Shown: piece after piece, positions 18,614 through 27,153 of the stretch
Numbering within the stretch: the stretch's first letter is position 1
Layout: the number at the start of each line of letters is the position of its first letter
NCBI RefSeq assembly: GCF_003797185.1
Contig: NZ_RKMH01000001.1
Location: 371,436 to 435,435, forward strand
Source: Gordonia oryzae
GTDB lineage: Bacteria > Actinomycetota > Actinomycetes > Mycobacteriales > Mycobacteriaceae
Direction: 5' to 3'
Length of the DNA: 64,000 nucleotides
Program-made: the position numbers and the translations under genes
The notes under the pieces: model-generated
Database searches by the model: none
Seen by the model: the letters and a program-made list of their open reading frames with translations, nothing else
Told to the model about the DNA's origin: nothing

Positions 18614-19066
18614 ATGACCGATCCCACCGTGTACGCCGATGATCTCCAGCCTGGTCAGCGCCATGATCTCGGCGTTCATACGGTCTCCGAGTCCGAGCTC
18701 GTCGACTTCGCGTCGCAATGGGATCCGCAGTCGTTCCACGTCGATCGCGCAGCTGCCGATTCGGGGGCATTCGGTGGCCTGATCGCCAGCGGAATCCACA
18801 GTCTGGCGATCGCGCAGCGACTCGCCGTCAGCTCGGTTCTGCGGTCGTGGAGCGTGATCGCCGGACGCCGGCTCCGGGAGATGGAGTTCTTGGCGCCGGT
18901 ACGGCCCGGGGACACATTGTCCGGATCCATGCGGGTCGAATCGGTCGACCTCGACGCGCGCGGCCGTGGCCTGGTGACCTACACGACCGAACTGGTGAAT
19001 CAGACCGGGGTGGCGGTCCTGCGCTTCGACGCCGATGTCTACCTCCGATCCCGGGGCGCGCACTGA
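18614..19066 (+). CDS. MaoC-like (R)-hydratase/dehydratase
   Basis: A 150-residue single hotdog-fold protein. The hydratase 2 motif is visible: WDPQSFHVDRAAADSGAFGGLIASG, which holds the catalytic Asp and His, then a C-terminal PVRPGDTLSGSMRVESV. Proteins of this kind hydrate trans-2-enoyl-CoA to (R)-3-hydroxyacyl-CoA or act on similar thioesters. ATG 18614 is preceded by GAGGAG. Its neighbours (acyl-CoA ligase, decarboxylase-like protein) suggest a role in the same catabolic route. Its stop codon lies in a 15-bp tandem duplication. Confidence 0.85.
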   Translation: MTDPTVYADDLQPGQRHDLGVHTVSESELVDFASQWDPQSFHVDRAAADSGAFGGLIASGIHSLAIAQRLAVSSVLRSWSVIAGRRLREMEFLAPVRPGDTLSGSMRVESVDLDARGRGLVTYTTELVNQTGVAVLRFDADVYLRSRGAH

Positions 19067-19095
19067 ACGAATACGTGCTGAACGAATACGTGCTG
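19063..19095. repeat. 15-bp tandem repeat over the MaoC stop codon
   Basis: Two perfect copies of CTGAACGAATACGTG at 19063-19077 and 19078-19092, plus CTG. The TGA stop of the MaoC gene (19064-19066) is within the first copy. Confidence 0.9.
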
Positions 19096-19118
19096 TCACC
19101 TATGCGAGGATCGTCCAT

Positions 19119-19562
19119 GTGACCGCGAAACCAGACCGCGACCGGCGCCGGGCAGACCTGCGCCGCCTGCGACAGGTGCGCGACCGGATCGACCGCGACT
19201 ACGCCCACCCTCTCGATGTGGAGGCGCTCGCGAGCGGCATCGCGATGTCGGCGGGACATCTGAGTCGCGGATTCAGGCGCGCATACGGTGAATCGCCGTA
19301 CTCCTACCTGATGACGCGGCGTATCGAACGCGCGATGACCTTGCTGCGGCGAGGCGATCTGTCGGTCACCGACATCTGTTTCGCCGTGGGCTGTTCGTCT
19401 CTGGGGACCTTCAGCACCCGCTTCACCGAGCTCGTCGGTATGTCGCCCACCGATTATCGCCGTCGCGCCGCAGACGAGACCCTGGGCATTCCGACGTGTC
19501 TGGCCACACAGATCACCAGACCGGTCAGGAATCGAGAAGTCTCACCGGCCGGGCGCCGCTAG
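19119..19562 (+). CDS. AraC-family transcriptional regulator (short, DNA-binding domain only)
   Basis: A 147-residue protein made almost only of the AraC-type double helix-turn-helix: first HTH DVEALASGIAMSAGHLSRGFRRAYG, then MTRRIERAMTLLRRGDLSVTDICFAVG, and the second motif SLGTFSTRFTELVGMSPTDYRRR. There is no sensing domain. GTG 19119 has GAGGA 8 bases upstream. Ten bases after its stop a VOC gene begins. Short AraC regulators paired with a VOC protein are common in actinobacteria, and the pair here is followed by a UvrA-like ATPase, so a role in response to a toxic small molecule is inferred. Confidence 0.88.
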   Translation: MTAKPDRDRRRADLRRLRQVRDRIDRDYAHPLDVEALASGIAMSAGHLSRGFRRAYGESPYSYLMTRRIERAMTLLRRGDLSVTDICFAVGCSSLGTFSTRFTELVGMSPTDYRRRAADETLGIPTCLATQITRPVRNREVSPAGRR

Positions 19563-19572
19563 CGTTGTCGGC

Positions 19573-19986
19573 ATGGACATCACCATTGCCTACACCTTTC
19601 TCCCGCAGACCGATCCCGACGCGGCGCTCGGGTTCTACCGCGACACCCTCGGATTCGAGGTGCGCAACGATGTCGGCTACTCCGGCATGCGCTGGCTCAC
19701 CGTGGGGCCCCCAAATCAGCCGCAGACCGCCGTCGTTCTCCACCCGCCCGCTGTCGATCCCGGCATCACCGAACAGGAGCGGGAGACGATCCTCGATCTC
19801 ATCGCCAAGGGAACCTACGGCGCAGCACTGACGTTGGCCACCGACGACCTCCAAGGTGTGTTCGACAAGCTCCAGGCGGCCGGGGCCGAGGTCATCCAGG
19901 AACCGATGGACCAACCGTACGGTGTGCGCGACTGCGCATTTCGCGACCCGACGGGCAACCTGCTGCGCATCAACCAGACGCCCTGA
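19573..19986 (+). CDS. VOC family protein
   Basis: A 137-residue single-chain glyoxalase/bleomycin-resistance fold protein. The layout is betaalphabetabetabeta twice: DAALGFYRDTLGFEVRNDVGY, MRWLTVGPPNQPQTAVVL, then DDLQGVFDKLQAAGAEVIQEP and DCAFRDPTGNLLRINQ, where the C-terminal metal-ligand position is conserved in style. It follows the AraC regulator and probably forms an operon with it. Substrate unknown. Confidence 0.82.
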   Translation: MDITIAYTFLPQTDPDAALGFYRDTLGFEVRNDVGYSGMRWLTVGPPNQPQTAVVLHPPAVDPGITEQERETILDLIAKGTYGAALTLATDDLQGVFDKLQAAGAEVIQEPMDQPYGVRDCAFRDPTGNLLRINQTP

Positions 19987-20055
19987 CATCCGGGCCCACG
20001 TGACGCCCAAGACCTTGCCACCCCACCCGGGAAGCCCGACCGCAACGGAGAGCCG

Positions 20056-22470
20056 ATGAGCCGGACGCCGACGAGATCGACGCCCCATCCCGCCGACACC
20101 CACGACATCATCCGGGTGCATGGCGCCCGGACGAACAACCTGCGCAACGTCGACGTCGAGATCCCCAAGCGGCGCCTGACGGTGTTCACCGGGGTATCGG
20201 GGTCGGGGAAGAGCTCGCTGGTGTTCGCGACGATCGCCGCGGAATCGCAGCGGATGATCAACGAAACCTACAGTGCGTTCGTCCAGGGCTTCATGCCGAG
20301 CCTGGCCCGGCCCGACGTCGATGTGCTCGAGGGCCTGACCACGGCGATCATCGTCGACCAGGAACGCATGGGCGCCAACCCGCGGTCCACGGTCGGCACC
20401 GCCACCGACGCCAACGCCATGTTGCGCATCCTGTTCAGTCGCCTCGGTGAGCCCACTATCGGTTCGCCGCAGGCGTTCTCGTTCAATGTGGCCTCGATGT
20501 CGGGAGCCGGGGCGGTCGAGATCGAACGCGGCGGACGAAAAGTGAAGGAACGCAGGGAATTCAGCGTCACCGGCGGGATGTGCCCACGATGCGAGGGGCG
20601 GGGAGAGGTCTCCGACTTCGACCTGACGGCCCTCTACGACGAGACGAAATCCCTCAACGAGGGCGCGCTGACGATTCCCGGCTACTCGATGGACGGCTGG
20701 TACGGGCGCATCTATCGCGAGTGCGGATTCTTCGACCCCGACAAGCCCATCGCCACATTCACCAATCGACAACTGGACATCCTGCTCTACTCCGAACCCC
20801 AGCGAATCAAGGTCGAGGGCATCAACGTCACGTTCGAGGGCCTGATTCCCAAGATCCAGAAATCCATGCTGGCCAAGGACCGGGAGGCGATGCAGCCGCA
20901 CATCCGAGCCTTCGTCGACCGCGCGATCACCTTCACCGTGTGCTCCGACTGCGACGGCACGCGGCTGTCCGAACTCGCACGATCATCGAAGATCGACGGT
21001 CGCAGCATCGCCGACGTCTGCGCCCTGCAGATCACCGACCTCGCCGACTGGGTGCGGGGCCTGCAGGGATCGTCGACCGCATCGGTGAGTCCGCTGCTGG
21101 CCTCACTGTCGGAACTGCTGGATTCCTTCGTCGCCATCGGTCTGGGCTATCTCTCCCTGGATCGACCGGCAGGCACCCTCTCGGGCGGAGAGGCTCAGCG
21201 CACCAAGCTGATCCGTCATCTGGGCTCCTCGCTGACCGACGTCACCTATATCTTCGACGAACCCACGATCGGGCTGCATCCGCACGACATCGAGCGGATG
21301 AACGATCTCCTGCGACAACTACGCGACAAGGGCAACACGGTGCTCGTCGTCGAACACAAACCGGAGGCCATCGCGATCGCCGACCGCGTCGTCGACATCG
21401 GTCCGGGCGCGGGCACCGAGGGTGGCCAGGTCGTCTTCGAGGGCAGCGTCGAGGGACTACGCGGCGCCGACACCCTCACCGGCCGCCACCTCGACGACCG
21501 CGCCACACTCAAAGCGACCGTGCGTGAGGCGACCGGCATCCTCGAGATCCGCGGCGCGGACACCCACAACCTCCGTGATGTCGACGTCGACATCCCGCTC
21601 GGTGTGCTCGTGGTACTGACCGGCGTCGCCGGATCGGGGAAGAGTTCGCTCATCGGCGGATCCGTGGCCGGACGCGACGGGGTCGTCAGCATCGATCAGG
21701 GTGCGATCAAGGGTTCGCGGCGCAGCAACCCCGCCACCTACACGGGCCTGCTCGAGCCCATCCGCAAGGCGTTCGCGAAGGCCAACGGCGTCACACCGGC
21801 GCTGTTCAGCGCCAATTCGGAGGGTGCATGCCCCAACTGCAAAGGTGCCGGCGTCATCTATTCCGATCTGGCAATGATGGGCGGGGTCTCGACAATCTGC
21901 GAGGTCTGCGAGGGCAAGCGATTTCAGGCCGAGGTACTCACCTACACCTTCGGCGGCGCCGACATCGACGAGGTGCTGGGAATGTCGGTGGCCCAGGCCG
22001 AGCGGTTCTTCTCCGACGGAGATGCGAAAATTCCTGCTGCACATAAGGTCTTGCAGCGACTGTCCGAGGTGGGGCTGGGCTATCTGCGGATCGGACAACC
22101 GCTGACGACACTGTCCGGCGGGGAACGTCAGCGCCTCAAACTGGCCGCACAGATGGCGGAGAAGGGTGATGTCTACATTCTCGACGAACCCACCTCAGGC
22201 CTGCATCTGGCAGATGTCGAGCAGCTGCTCGGGCTACTCGATCGCCTGGTCGACGCCGGGAAATCGGTGATCGTCATCGAACACCACCAGGCCGTGATGG
22301 CCCACGCCGACTGGATCATCGACCTGGGACCGGGGGCCGGACACGATGGCGGTCAGGTGGTGTTCACCGGCACCCCGGCCCAATTGGTCTCGGAGTCAAC
22401 CACACTCACCGGCCGCCACCTCGCCGACTACGTCGGCGCCGGACGGCTCAGCCGTCGGCAGAAACGATGA
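20056..22470 (+). CDS. UvrA2/DrrC-like ABC ATPase (excinuclease UvrA paralogue)
   Basis: An 804-residue tandem ABC ATPase related to UvrA. Walker A motifs are GVSGSGKSS (from residue 46) and GVAGSGKSS; signature motifs are [11 protein letters not shown] and [11 protein letters not shown]; Walker B regions are [11 protein letters not shown] and [11 protein letters not shown]. Zinc-finger cysteines occur in [22 protein letters not shown] and CEVCEGKRF. The distance from the first Walker A to the first Cys pair is about 125 residues, against about 215 in true UvrA, so the UvrB-binding domain is missing, as in class II UvrA proteins. Such proteins are linked to tolerance of DNA-binding drugs. The 3' end overlaps the convergent lipoprotein gene by 23 bases. 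Confidence 0.9.
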   Translation: MSRTPTRSTPHPADTHDIIRVHGARTNNLRNVDVEIPKRRLTVFTGVSGSGKSSLVFATIAAESQRMINETYSAFVQGFMPSLARPDVDVLEGLTTAIIVDQERMGANPRSTVGTATDANAMLRILFSRLGEPTIGSPQAFSFNVASMSGAGAVEIERGGRKVKERREFSVTGGMCPRCEGRGEVSDFDLTALYDETKSLNEGALTIPGYSMDGWYGRIYRECGFFDPDKPIATFTNRQLDILLYSEPQRIKVEGINVTFEGLIPKIQKSMLAKDREAMQPHIRAFVDRAITFTVCSDCDGTRLSELARSSKIDGRSIADVCALQITDLADWVRGLQGSSTASVSPLLASLSELLDSFVAIGLGYLSLDRPAGTLSGGEAQRTKLIRHLGSSLTDVTYIFDEPTIGLHPHDIERMNDLLRQLRDKGNTVLVVEHKPEAIAIADRVVDIGPGAGTEGGQVVFEGSVEGLRGADTLTGRHLDDRATLKATVREATGILEIRGADTHNLRDVDVDIPLGVLVVLTGVAGSGKSSLIGGSVAGRDGVVSIDQGAIKGSRRSNPATYTGLLEPIRKAFAKANGVTPALFSANSEGACPNCKGAGVIYSDLAMMGGVSTICEVCEGKRFQAEVLTYTFGGADIDEVLGMSVAQAERFFSDGDAKIPAAHKVLQRLSEVGLGYLRIGQPLTTLSGGERQRLKLAAQMAEKGDVYILDEPTSGLHLADVEQLLGLLDRLVDAGKSVIVIEHHQAVMAHADWIIDLGPGAGHDGGQVVFTGTPAQLVSESTTLTGRHLADYVGAGRLSRRQKR

Positions 22471-22969
22471 CGATCGCGAAGACCAACGTGTCCCCGGCGT
22501 TGATGCCGGCCGCGGGATTGCCGTCGGGGTAGCCGTCGGCTGGGGCGATCGCCACCGCGACCGTGGAGCCGACGCGCTGGCCCGCGATCGCCTTGCTGAA
22601 TCCCGGAACCACCTGCGCCAGTGAGAATTGCGCGGGCTGACCACGGGTGTAGCTGCTGTCGAACTGCAGTCCGGTGCGTCCGTTGACGCCGACATAGTTG
22701 ACGGTGACGTTGGCGCCCTGCTCGACGGTCTGGCCGTCGCCGCCGCTCAACGTGTGCACCTGCGTCTGGGCCACCGCGAACGGAGTGGTCACCGATACCT
22801 GCGGGGCGGAGTTGTCGTTCTTCGCCGTGGTCACCGTGACCCGTCCGGTCGATCCGTCCAGTGACCAACTCGGCGGCGCGTCGTCGGATGAGCCACATCC
22901 GGCCACCATCACCACCGCCAGAAGGGCGATCCAAGCGAGGACTCCTCGAAGCATGCGCATGCCGCGCAA
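22448..22969 (-). CDS. Lipoprotein with FKBP-type peptidyl-prolyl isomerase domain
   Basis: A 173-residue secreted lipoprotein. A signal peptide with hydrophobic core (residues 7-21) ends in the lipobox VAGC, with Cys 25 as lipidation site. The mature part has an FKBP domain from about residue 85: VEQGANVTVNYVGVNGRTG, FDSSYTRGQPAQFSLAQVVPGF and AIAGQRVGSTVAVAIAPADGYPDG. FKBP enzymes speed up proline isomerisation in folding proteins; here it would act on the outer side of the cell membrane. The start could also be one of the nearby ATGs (22960, 22954). Confidence 0.88.
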   Translation of the reverse strand: MRGMRMLRGVLAWIALLAVVMVAGCGSSDDAPPSWSLDGSTGRVTVTTAKNDNSAPQVSVTTPFAVAQTQVHTLSGGDGQTVEQGANVTVNYVGVNGRTGLQFDSSYTRGQPAQFSLAQVVPGFSKAIAGQRVGSTVAVAIAPADGYPDGNPAAGINAGDTLVFAIVIVSADG

Positions 22970-22978
22970 GGCTACTCC

Positions 22979-24022
22979 CTACGCGGTCTCAGCGACCAGC
23001 GACGCCAGACGGCGTACCTCCTCGACACTGCCCGGCGAGACCAACATCGTGGTGACGCCTGCCTTCTCCCAGACCGCGATCTGTTCCCGGACATGATCCA
23101 CATCGCCGACGATCGCCGAATCGTCGACCACCTCGTCAGGGATGATCGCCGCGGCGTCGTCCTTGCGCCCGGACCGGAACAGCGACGTGACCTCGTCGAC
23201 GACCTCGCCGTAGCCCATGCGCCGGTAGACCTCAGCGTGGAAGTTGGTGTCCTCGCTGCCCATTCCGCCCATGTAGAGAGCCAGGAACGGTTTGATCGCG
23301 GCATAGGAGGCGTCGCGGTCGTCGGTGATGACGATCTGGGCGGTCGCGCAGATCTCGAAGTCTTCCCGACTGCGGCGCGCACCAGGCCGGGCAAAACCCT
23401 CGTCGAGCCACGCGTTGTAGGTGTCGGCCATCCGTGGCGTGTAGAACAACGGCAACCAGCCGTCGGCGATCTCCGCGGCAAGGGCGATGTTCTTGGGTCC
23501 TTCGGCGCCGAGCATCACCGGGATGTCGGCCCGCAGCGGGTGAACGATCGGCTTGAGCGGCTTGCCCAGTCCGGTCGCACCGGGCCCGGTGTAGGGCAGC
23601 CGATAGTGCGGACCGTCGCTGACCACCGGCGCCTGCCTCGCCCATACCTGCCGCATAATGTCGACGTATTCACGGGTGCGTCCCAGCGGCTTCTCGAATT
23701 TTTGCCCGTACCAGCCCTCGACCACCTGCGGACCCGACACACCGAGGCCGACGATGTGCCGACCGCCGGAGAGATGGTCGAGGGTCAGGGCGGCCATCGC
23801 GCAGGCAGTGGGTGTGCGCGCCGAGAGCTGCACGACTGAGGTGCCCAACCGCATCCGCTGCGTCGAAGCGCCCCACCAGGCCAGCGGGGTGTAGGCATCC
23901 GAGCCCCACGCCTCGGCGGTGAAGACCGCGTCGAACCCGGATTCCTCGGCGGCGCGCACGAGTTCGTGGTGAGTCGGTGCCGGCTGCGCACCCCAATATC
24001 CCAGCTGCAGTCCGAGTTTCAT
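22979..24022 (-). CDS. LLM-class F420-dependent oxidoreductase
   Basis: A 347-residue luciferase-like TIM-barrel protein. Landmarks: the N-terminal MKLGLQLGYWG, FDAVFTAEAWGSDAYTPLAWWGA, LGTSVVQLSARTP, LDHLSGGRHIVGLGVSGPQV and GRTREYVDIMRQ. This set is typical of F420-dependent enzymes of the MSMEG/Rv LLM group. The substrate cannot be read. ATG 24022 is preceded by GGAGAA. It is divergent from a PadR regulator gene, separated by 123 bases, and is a likely regulatory target. Confidence 0.88.
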   Translation of the reverse strand: MKLGLQLGYWGAQPAPTHHELVRAAEESGFDAVFTAEAWGSDAYTPLAWWGASTQRMRLGTSVVQLSARTPTACAMAALTLDHLSGGRHIVGLGVSGPQVVEGWYGQKFEKPLGRTREYVDIMRQVWARQAPVVSDGPHYRLPYTGPGATGLGKPLKPIVHPLRADIPVMLGAEGPKNIALAAEIADGWLPLFYTPRMADTYNAWLDEGFARPGARRSREDFEICATAQIVITDDRDASYAAIKPFLALYMGGMGSEDTNFHAEVYRRMGYGEVVDEVTSLFRSGRKDDAAAIIPDEVVDDSAIVGDVDHVREQIAVWEKAGVTTMLVSPGSVEEVRRLASLVAETA

Positions 24023-24109
24023 CGTTCTCCTTCGCGGCGCGTGAGGCGCGACCATCGTGGACGAGAGGCGCGTTCCTCGACGGTATCCCCCGACGGTGCC
24101 CGGCTCAAT

Positions 24110-24143
24110 ACCCAATAGAGGCAATTTTTTGATTACTCTGGGT
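24110..24143. promoter_or_regulatory. AT-rich candidate promoter/operator between LLM oxidoreductase and padR
   Basis: The divergent spacer has an unusually AT-rich stretch (24121-24137) flanked by a short inverted repeat, ACCCA at 24110-24114 and TGGGT at 24139-24143. TACTCT at about 24134 could serve as a -10 element for padR, but it lies only a few bases from the ATG. A PadR autoregulatory site is plausible here; not proven. Confidence 0.3.
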
Positions 24144-24145
24144 GC

Positions 24146-24718
24146 ATGTCGTTGCGTCACGCGATCCTCGCCGAACTCCTCGACGACGGCGCCAGTGGAT
24201 ATCAGCTGGCCAAGACCTTCGACGTGGCCGTCGCGAGCTTCTGGTTCGCGACGCGGCAGCAGTTGTATGCCGAACTGTCACGCCTGGAGGCCGACGGTCT
24301 GATTCGTGGTCGCGAGGTGATCCAGCGGGGCCGACCCACCAAGCGCGTCTTCACCCTGAGCGACGCCGGGCGTGCCGCACTCGTCGACTTCGTCTCGGCC
24401 GCATCCAAACCCACATTCTTGCGCGACGATCTGCTGGTCAAGGTGCGGGCGTGCGATGTCGGCGAGGCGGCCACCCTCATCGAGACCCTGCATGCCCGTC
24501 GGGCGCACGCGTTGGCCAAGGCCGAGCTGATCGAATCGCTGCTCGCGACGATGCGCGGGGAGATGTCCGAGGACCGGTACCTGGCCGAGAGTCCACGCGT
24601 GGGACCGTATCTCACGGGGCTACGCGGCATCGCCTTCGAGCGCGAGAATGCGGCGTGGTGTCGCCGTGCGGCCGACGTCCTGTCCGCGCGCCTCGACCAC
24701 ACCGAGCCGCCGCACTGA
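24146..24718 (+). CDS. PadR-family transcriptional regulator
   Basis: A 190-residue regulator with the PadR N-terminal winged helix: MSLRHAILAELLDDGASGYQLAKTF, ATRQQLYAELSRLEADGLIRGREV and the wing RPTKRVFTLSDAGRAAL. The C-terminal helical dimerisation domain (about 95-190) belongs to the Vir_act_alpha_C type (LLVKVRACDVGEAATLIETL). PadR proteins usually repress a neighbouring gene and release it on ligand binding; the divergent LLM oxidoreductase is the obvious candidate. Confidence 0.88.
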   Translation: MSLRHAILAELLDDGASGYQLAKTFDVAVASFWFATRQQLYAELSRLEADGLIRGREVIQRGRPTKRVFTLSDAGRAALVDFVSAASKPTFLRDDLLVKVRACDVGEAATLIETLHARRAHALAKAELIESLLATMRGEMSEDRYLAESPRVGPYLTGLRGIAFERENAAWCRRAADVLSARLDHTEPPH

Positions 24719-24730
24719 CGGAGACACACC

Positions 24731-25141
24731 CTATCTGCTCTCGGTCGTCGCTCCGCTTTCGGCCTCGGCGCGAATCCGGTCCAACTGCGCGCCCATCGCC
24801 TCGGCGAGCGCGGTGGCCCCGGACAACGGTCGGACCATCACCATCAACTCGTCGATCCTGCCGTCGGCGTCGAGATGGAGAAAGTCGCAGCCGGTGATCA
24901 CCTTACCGTTCACGGTCGCCTCGAACACCAGGGCATGATCGGGCGCTCCGGGCGCACCGAACTCCGTGACGTAACGGAAGTCCTCGAACACCCGGAGCAC
25001 GCCACGCAGGATGGCTGCGGTGATCGGTTTGCCCCGATAGGGCGCAAAGGCGACCGGACTGATGAAGGTCACGTTCTCGGCGAGAAGCTCATCGACGGCT
25101 GCCAAATCCCGGTTCTCGACCGCCTTGCGAAACGGGTGCAT
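24731..25141 (-). CDS. SnoaL/NTF2-like protein
   Basis: A 136-residue protein with the NTF2-like fold pattern: N-terminal helix HPFRKAVENRDLAAVDELLAEN, then VTFISPVAFAPYRGKPITAAIL, FEDFRYVTEF, and the beta strands HALVFEATVNGKVITGCDFL and GRIDELMVMVRPL. Proteins with this pattern include polyketide cyclases and ketosteroid isomerases; no function can be assigned. It is convergent with padR, 12 bases apart. Confidence 0.75.
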   Translation of the reverse strand: MHPFRKAVENRDLAAVDELLAENVTFISPVAFAPYRGKPITAAILRGVLRVFEDFRYVTEFGAPGAPDHALVFEATVNGKVITGCDFLHLDADGRIDELMVMVRPLSGATALAEAMGAQLDRIRAEAESGATTESR

Positions 25142-25163
25142 TCGATCACGGCTCCTGGGGCAA

Positions 25164-25964
25164 TTAATTGACTATGTGGGGCCCGACAGTAGACCGCCTG
25201 CTATCGGTATGTCCAGCGTCACTGGGGGACAGGTTGCCGTCGACCATTCGGTACACGGCGTTCATGCGCGCGAGGTGCGTCCGATCGTGGGTGACCAGAA
25301 TCGTTGCGGTATCCGCGGTGGCGGTGAGGTCGATCAGCATCGAGAGCACCTGGGCCCCGCGTTCGGTATCGAGGGCCGAGGTGGGCTCGTCGACGAGCAG
25401 GAGACCGGGTTCGTTCATCAATGCCCGCGCGATGTTGACCCGTTGACGCTGGCCACCGGAGAGGTGGGCGGGGAGCCGGTGTGCCATACCGTCCAGACCA
25501 ACGGCAGCCAGCAGGTCGCGCGCCCGAGCCGTGGTGGCGCGGCGCCGTGCTGCGCCGACTATCCGGGTTTGTCCGAGGTGCGCGGTCGCCTGAAGTTGCT
25601 CGAGGACGGTCAGCGACGGCAACAGATTGGGCTGCTGGAAGACCAGACCGATTCGCCCGCGGCGCACTCTGGTGGCCGCACCAGCGCTCAATTGGGCCAG
25701 ATCGACTGTCCCGTAACTACTTTCCAGAGTGGGCGAGGTGCCTGTGGATAGGAGAACGCGGCCACTGTCGGGACGGCGTAGCGCTCCGGCCACGGCGAGC
25801 AAACTGGATTTCCCGGATCCCGACGGACCGATGACGGCACTGATCGTTCCGGAGTCGAAGGTTGCGTTCACGTCGTCGAGGGCGGTGAGGTGGCCGGTGC
25901 CGTCGGCATAGGTCATCGTCACGTGCTCCAGCGTCAGGATCGGAGTGCGTCGTGGTGTGGTCAT
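25164..25964 (-). CDS. ABC transporter ATP-binding protein (MacB/DevA type)
   Basis: A 266-residue ATPase with Walker A GPSGSGKSS, a Q-loop at FQQPNLLPSLT, signature LSGGQRQRVNIARAL, Walker B LLLVDEPTSALD and the H-loop in ILVTHDR. The order of motifs fits the LolD/MacB subfamily that pairs with FtsX-like permeases. ATG 25964 overlaps the stop of the permease gene (ATGA), so the permease is translated first and the ATPase directly after. It probably powers export of a lipid, peptide or drug from the membrane. Confidence 0.9.
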   Translation of the reverse strand: MTTPRRTPILTLEHVTMTYADGTGHLTALDDVNATFDSGTISAVIGPSGSGKSSLLAVAGALRRPDSGRVLLSTGTSPTLESSYGTVDLAQLSAGAATRVRRGRIGLVFQQPNLLPSLTVLEQLQATAHLGQTRIVGAARRRATTARARDLLAAVGLDGMAHRLPAHLSGGQRQRVNIARALMNEPGLLLVDEPTSALDTERGAQVLSMLIDLTATADTATILVTHDRTHLARMNAVYRMVDGNLSPSDAGHTDSRRSTVGPHIVN

Positions 25965-27001
25965 CGGTTGCTCCCGAGTGCGGTGAGGGGATCGGTGGTG
26001 ATGAGGAAGCGCAGTGCCGCGCAGGCGCCGAGGACGCCGAGCCCGATTGTGGCCAGCGCGGGCAACACGGTGGTGGAGGCGGTCACGACGAACGGAATCG
26101 AACCCAGCAGGGCGCCGCCGCCGACGGCAAGCGCCACGCCGAGTCCGCACCCCACGACCAGAATGAGCACGGCCTGGCCGAGGGCGTCGCGCACCAAGGA
26201 GGCGGTGCTCGCCCCCAGTGCCTTGAGTATCGCGATGTCGGGGACGCGTTGCACGGTCCACACGGTGAAGAACGCGCCGATGACCAGTGCTGAGATCAGC
26301 AACAACATCACCGTCATCAGTGTCAGCGACGAGTTCTCGGCGCTGTAGGACGCCAACGCCGACAGCGCATCGGACCCGGAGCGGATGGTGGTGCCACTCG
26401 AGGCGGCCACGGACTGCGTATCGGTACCCACACGCGGTGTCACCGCGAGTACTGTCGCGGCGCCGGACTGTGGTGCCAGGTCGCGCCACGTGTCGATGGG
26501 CAGGTAGATGACCGGGGTGTGGGCGTACCACTCGTCACCGACGATTCGTCCGACGGTCATCGTCCGCCCGCCGACTCCGATGGTCTGGCCTCCACGGACC
26601 CCGAGAGACGCGGCGATCGGCGCTGCGACGTCGACGGTGCCGACGACCGGGCGGTCCTTTCCGCCGAGGCCGAAGAGCGCCACCGGCATCGGATCGGCAT
26701 GCGTGGTCGAGGTCGCGCGATCTCGCGAGATACCCACGGGTACCACGTCTTCGGCACGGTGTTGCCAGATCTCGATCTGCGAGGTGGTCAGCACCGACTG
26801 ATCGAAGGAGGGCGCGGACCCGGTGTCGGCGAAGACGATCGTCGAACCGGGCAGTGATTGCAGGGCGGAAATGTTCTGGTGGCGCAATCCCGCGGTGAGT
26901 CCGCCCAGGAAGGTGACGAGCACCGACACCAGCACCACCACCAGGGTGATGAGCGCGAATCGTCCTCTGGCTCTTCGGAGATCACGAATGGCGATGAACA
27001 T
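25961..27001 (-). CDS. FtsX-like ABC transporter permease
   Basis: A 346-residue permease with one N-terminal membrane helix (about 14-37), a large extracytoplasmic domain (40-225, containing the MacB-type periplasmic core), and three C-terminal helices (about 228-252, 280-308, 315-336). The segment FFTVWTVQRVPDIAILKALGAS is the typical FtsX/MacB coupling region. ATG 27001 has an AAGGA site. It is first in the two-gene transporter operon, divergent from the histidine kinase gene. Confidence 0.88.
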   Translation of the reverse strand: MFIAIRDLRRARGRFALITLVVVLVSVLVTFLGGLTAGLRHQNISALQSLPGSTIVFADTGSAPSFDQSVLTTSQIEIWQHRAEDVVPVGISRDRATSTTHADPMPVALFGLGGKDRPVVGTVDVAAPIAASLGVRGGQTIGVGGRTMTVGRIVGDEWYAHTPVIYLPIDTWRDLAPQSGAATVLAVTPRVGTDTQSVAASSGTTIRSGSDALSALASYSAENSSLTLMTVMLLLISALVIGAFFTVWTVQRVPDIAILKALGASTASLVRDALGQAVLILVVGCGLGVALAVGGGALLGSIPFVVTASTTVLPALATIGLGVLGACAALRFLITTDPLTALGSNR

Positions 27002-27153
27002 GGAGGGTCCTTTCAGTGTTCGGTTGCCAGTGTGGCGGGCATCGGGGATGCGGCGCGTCGAGAGTTGGAGGGTCACGAGGTGCATCGTTCGGCACCGGCG
27101 ACTCGCACTTTCGATGGATGCGCGGCCGCGCACCGCCGATACACTGGGTCGAC

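Noticed and set aside
20056..22470. Canonical DNA-repair UvrA
   Set aside because: The UvrB-binding region is missing and the protein is about 150 residues short; class II UvrA fits better.
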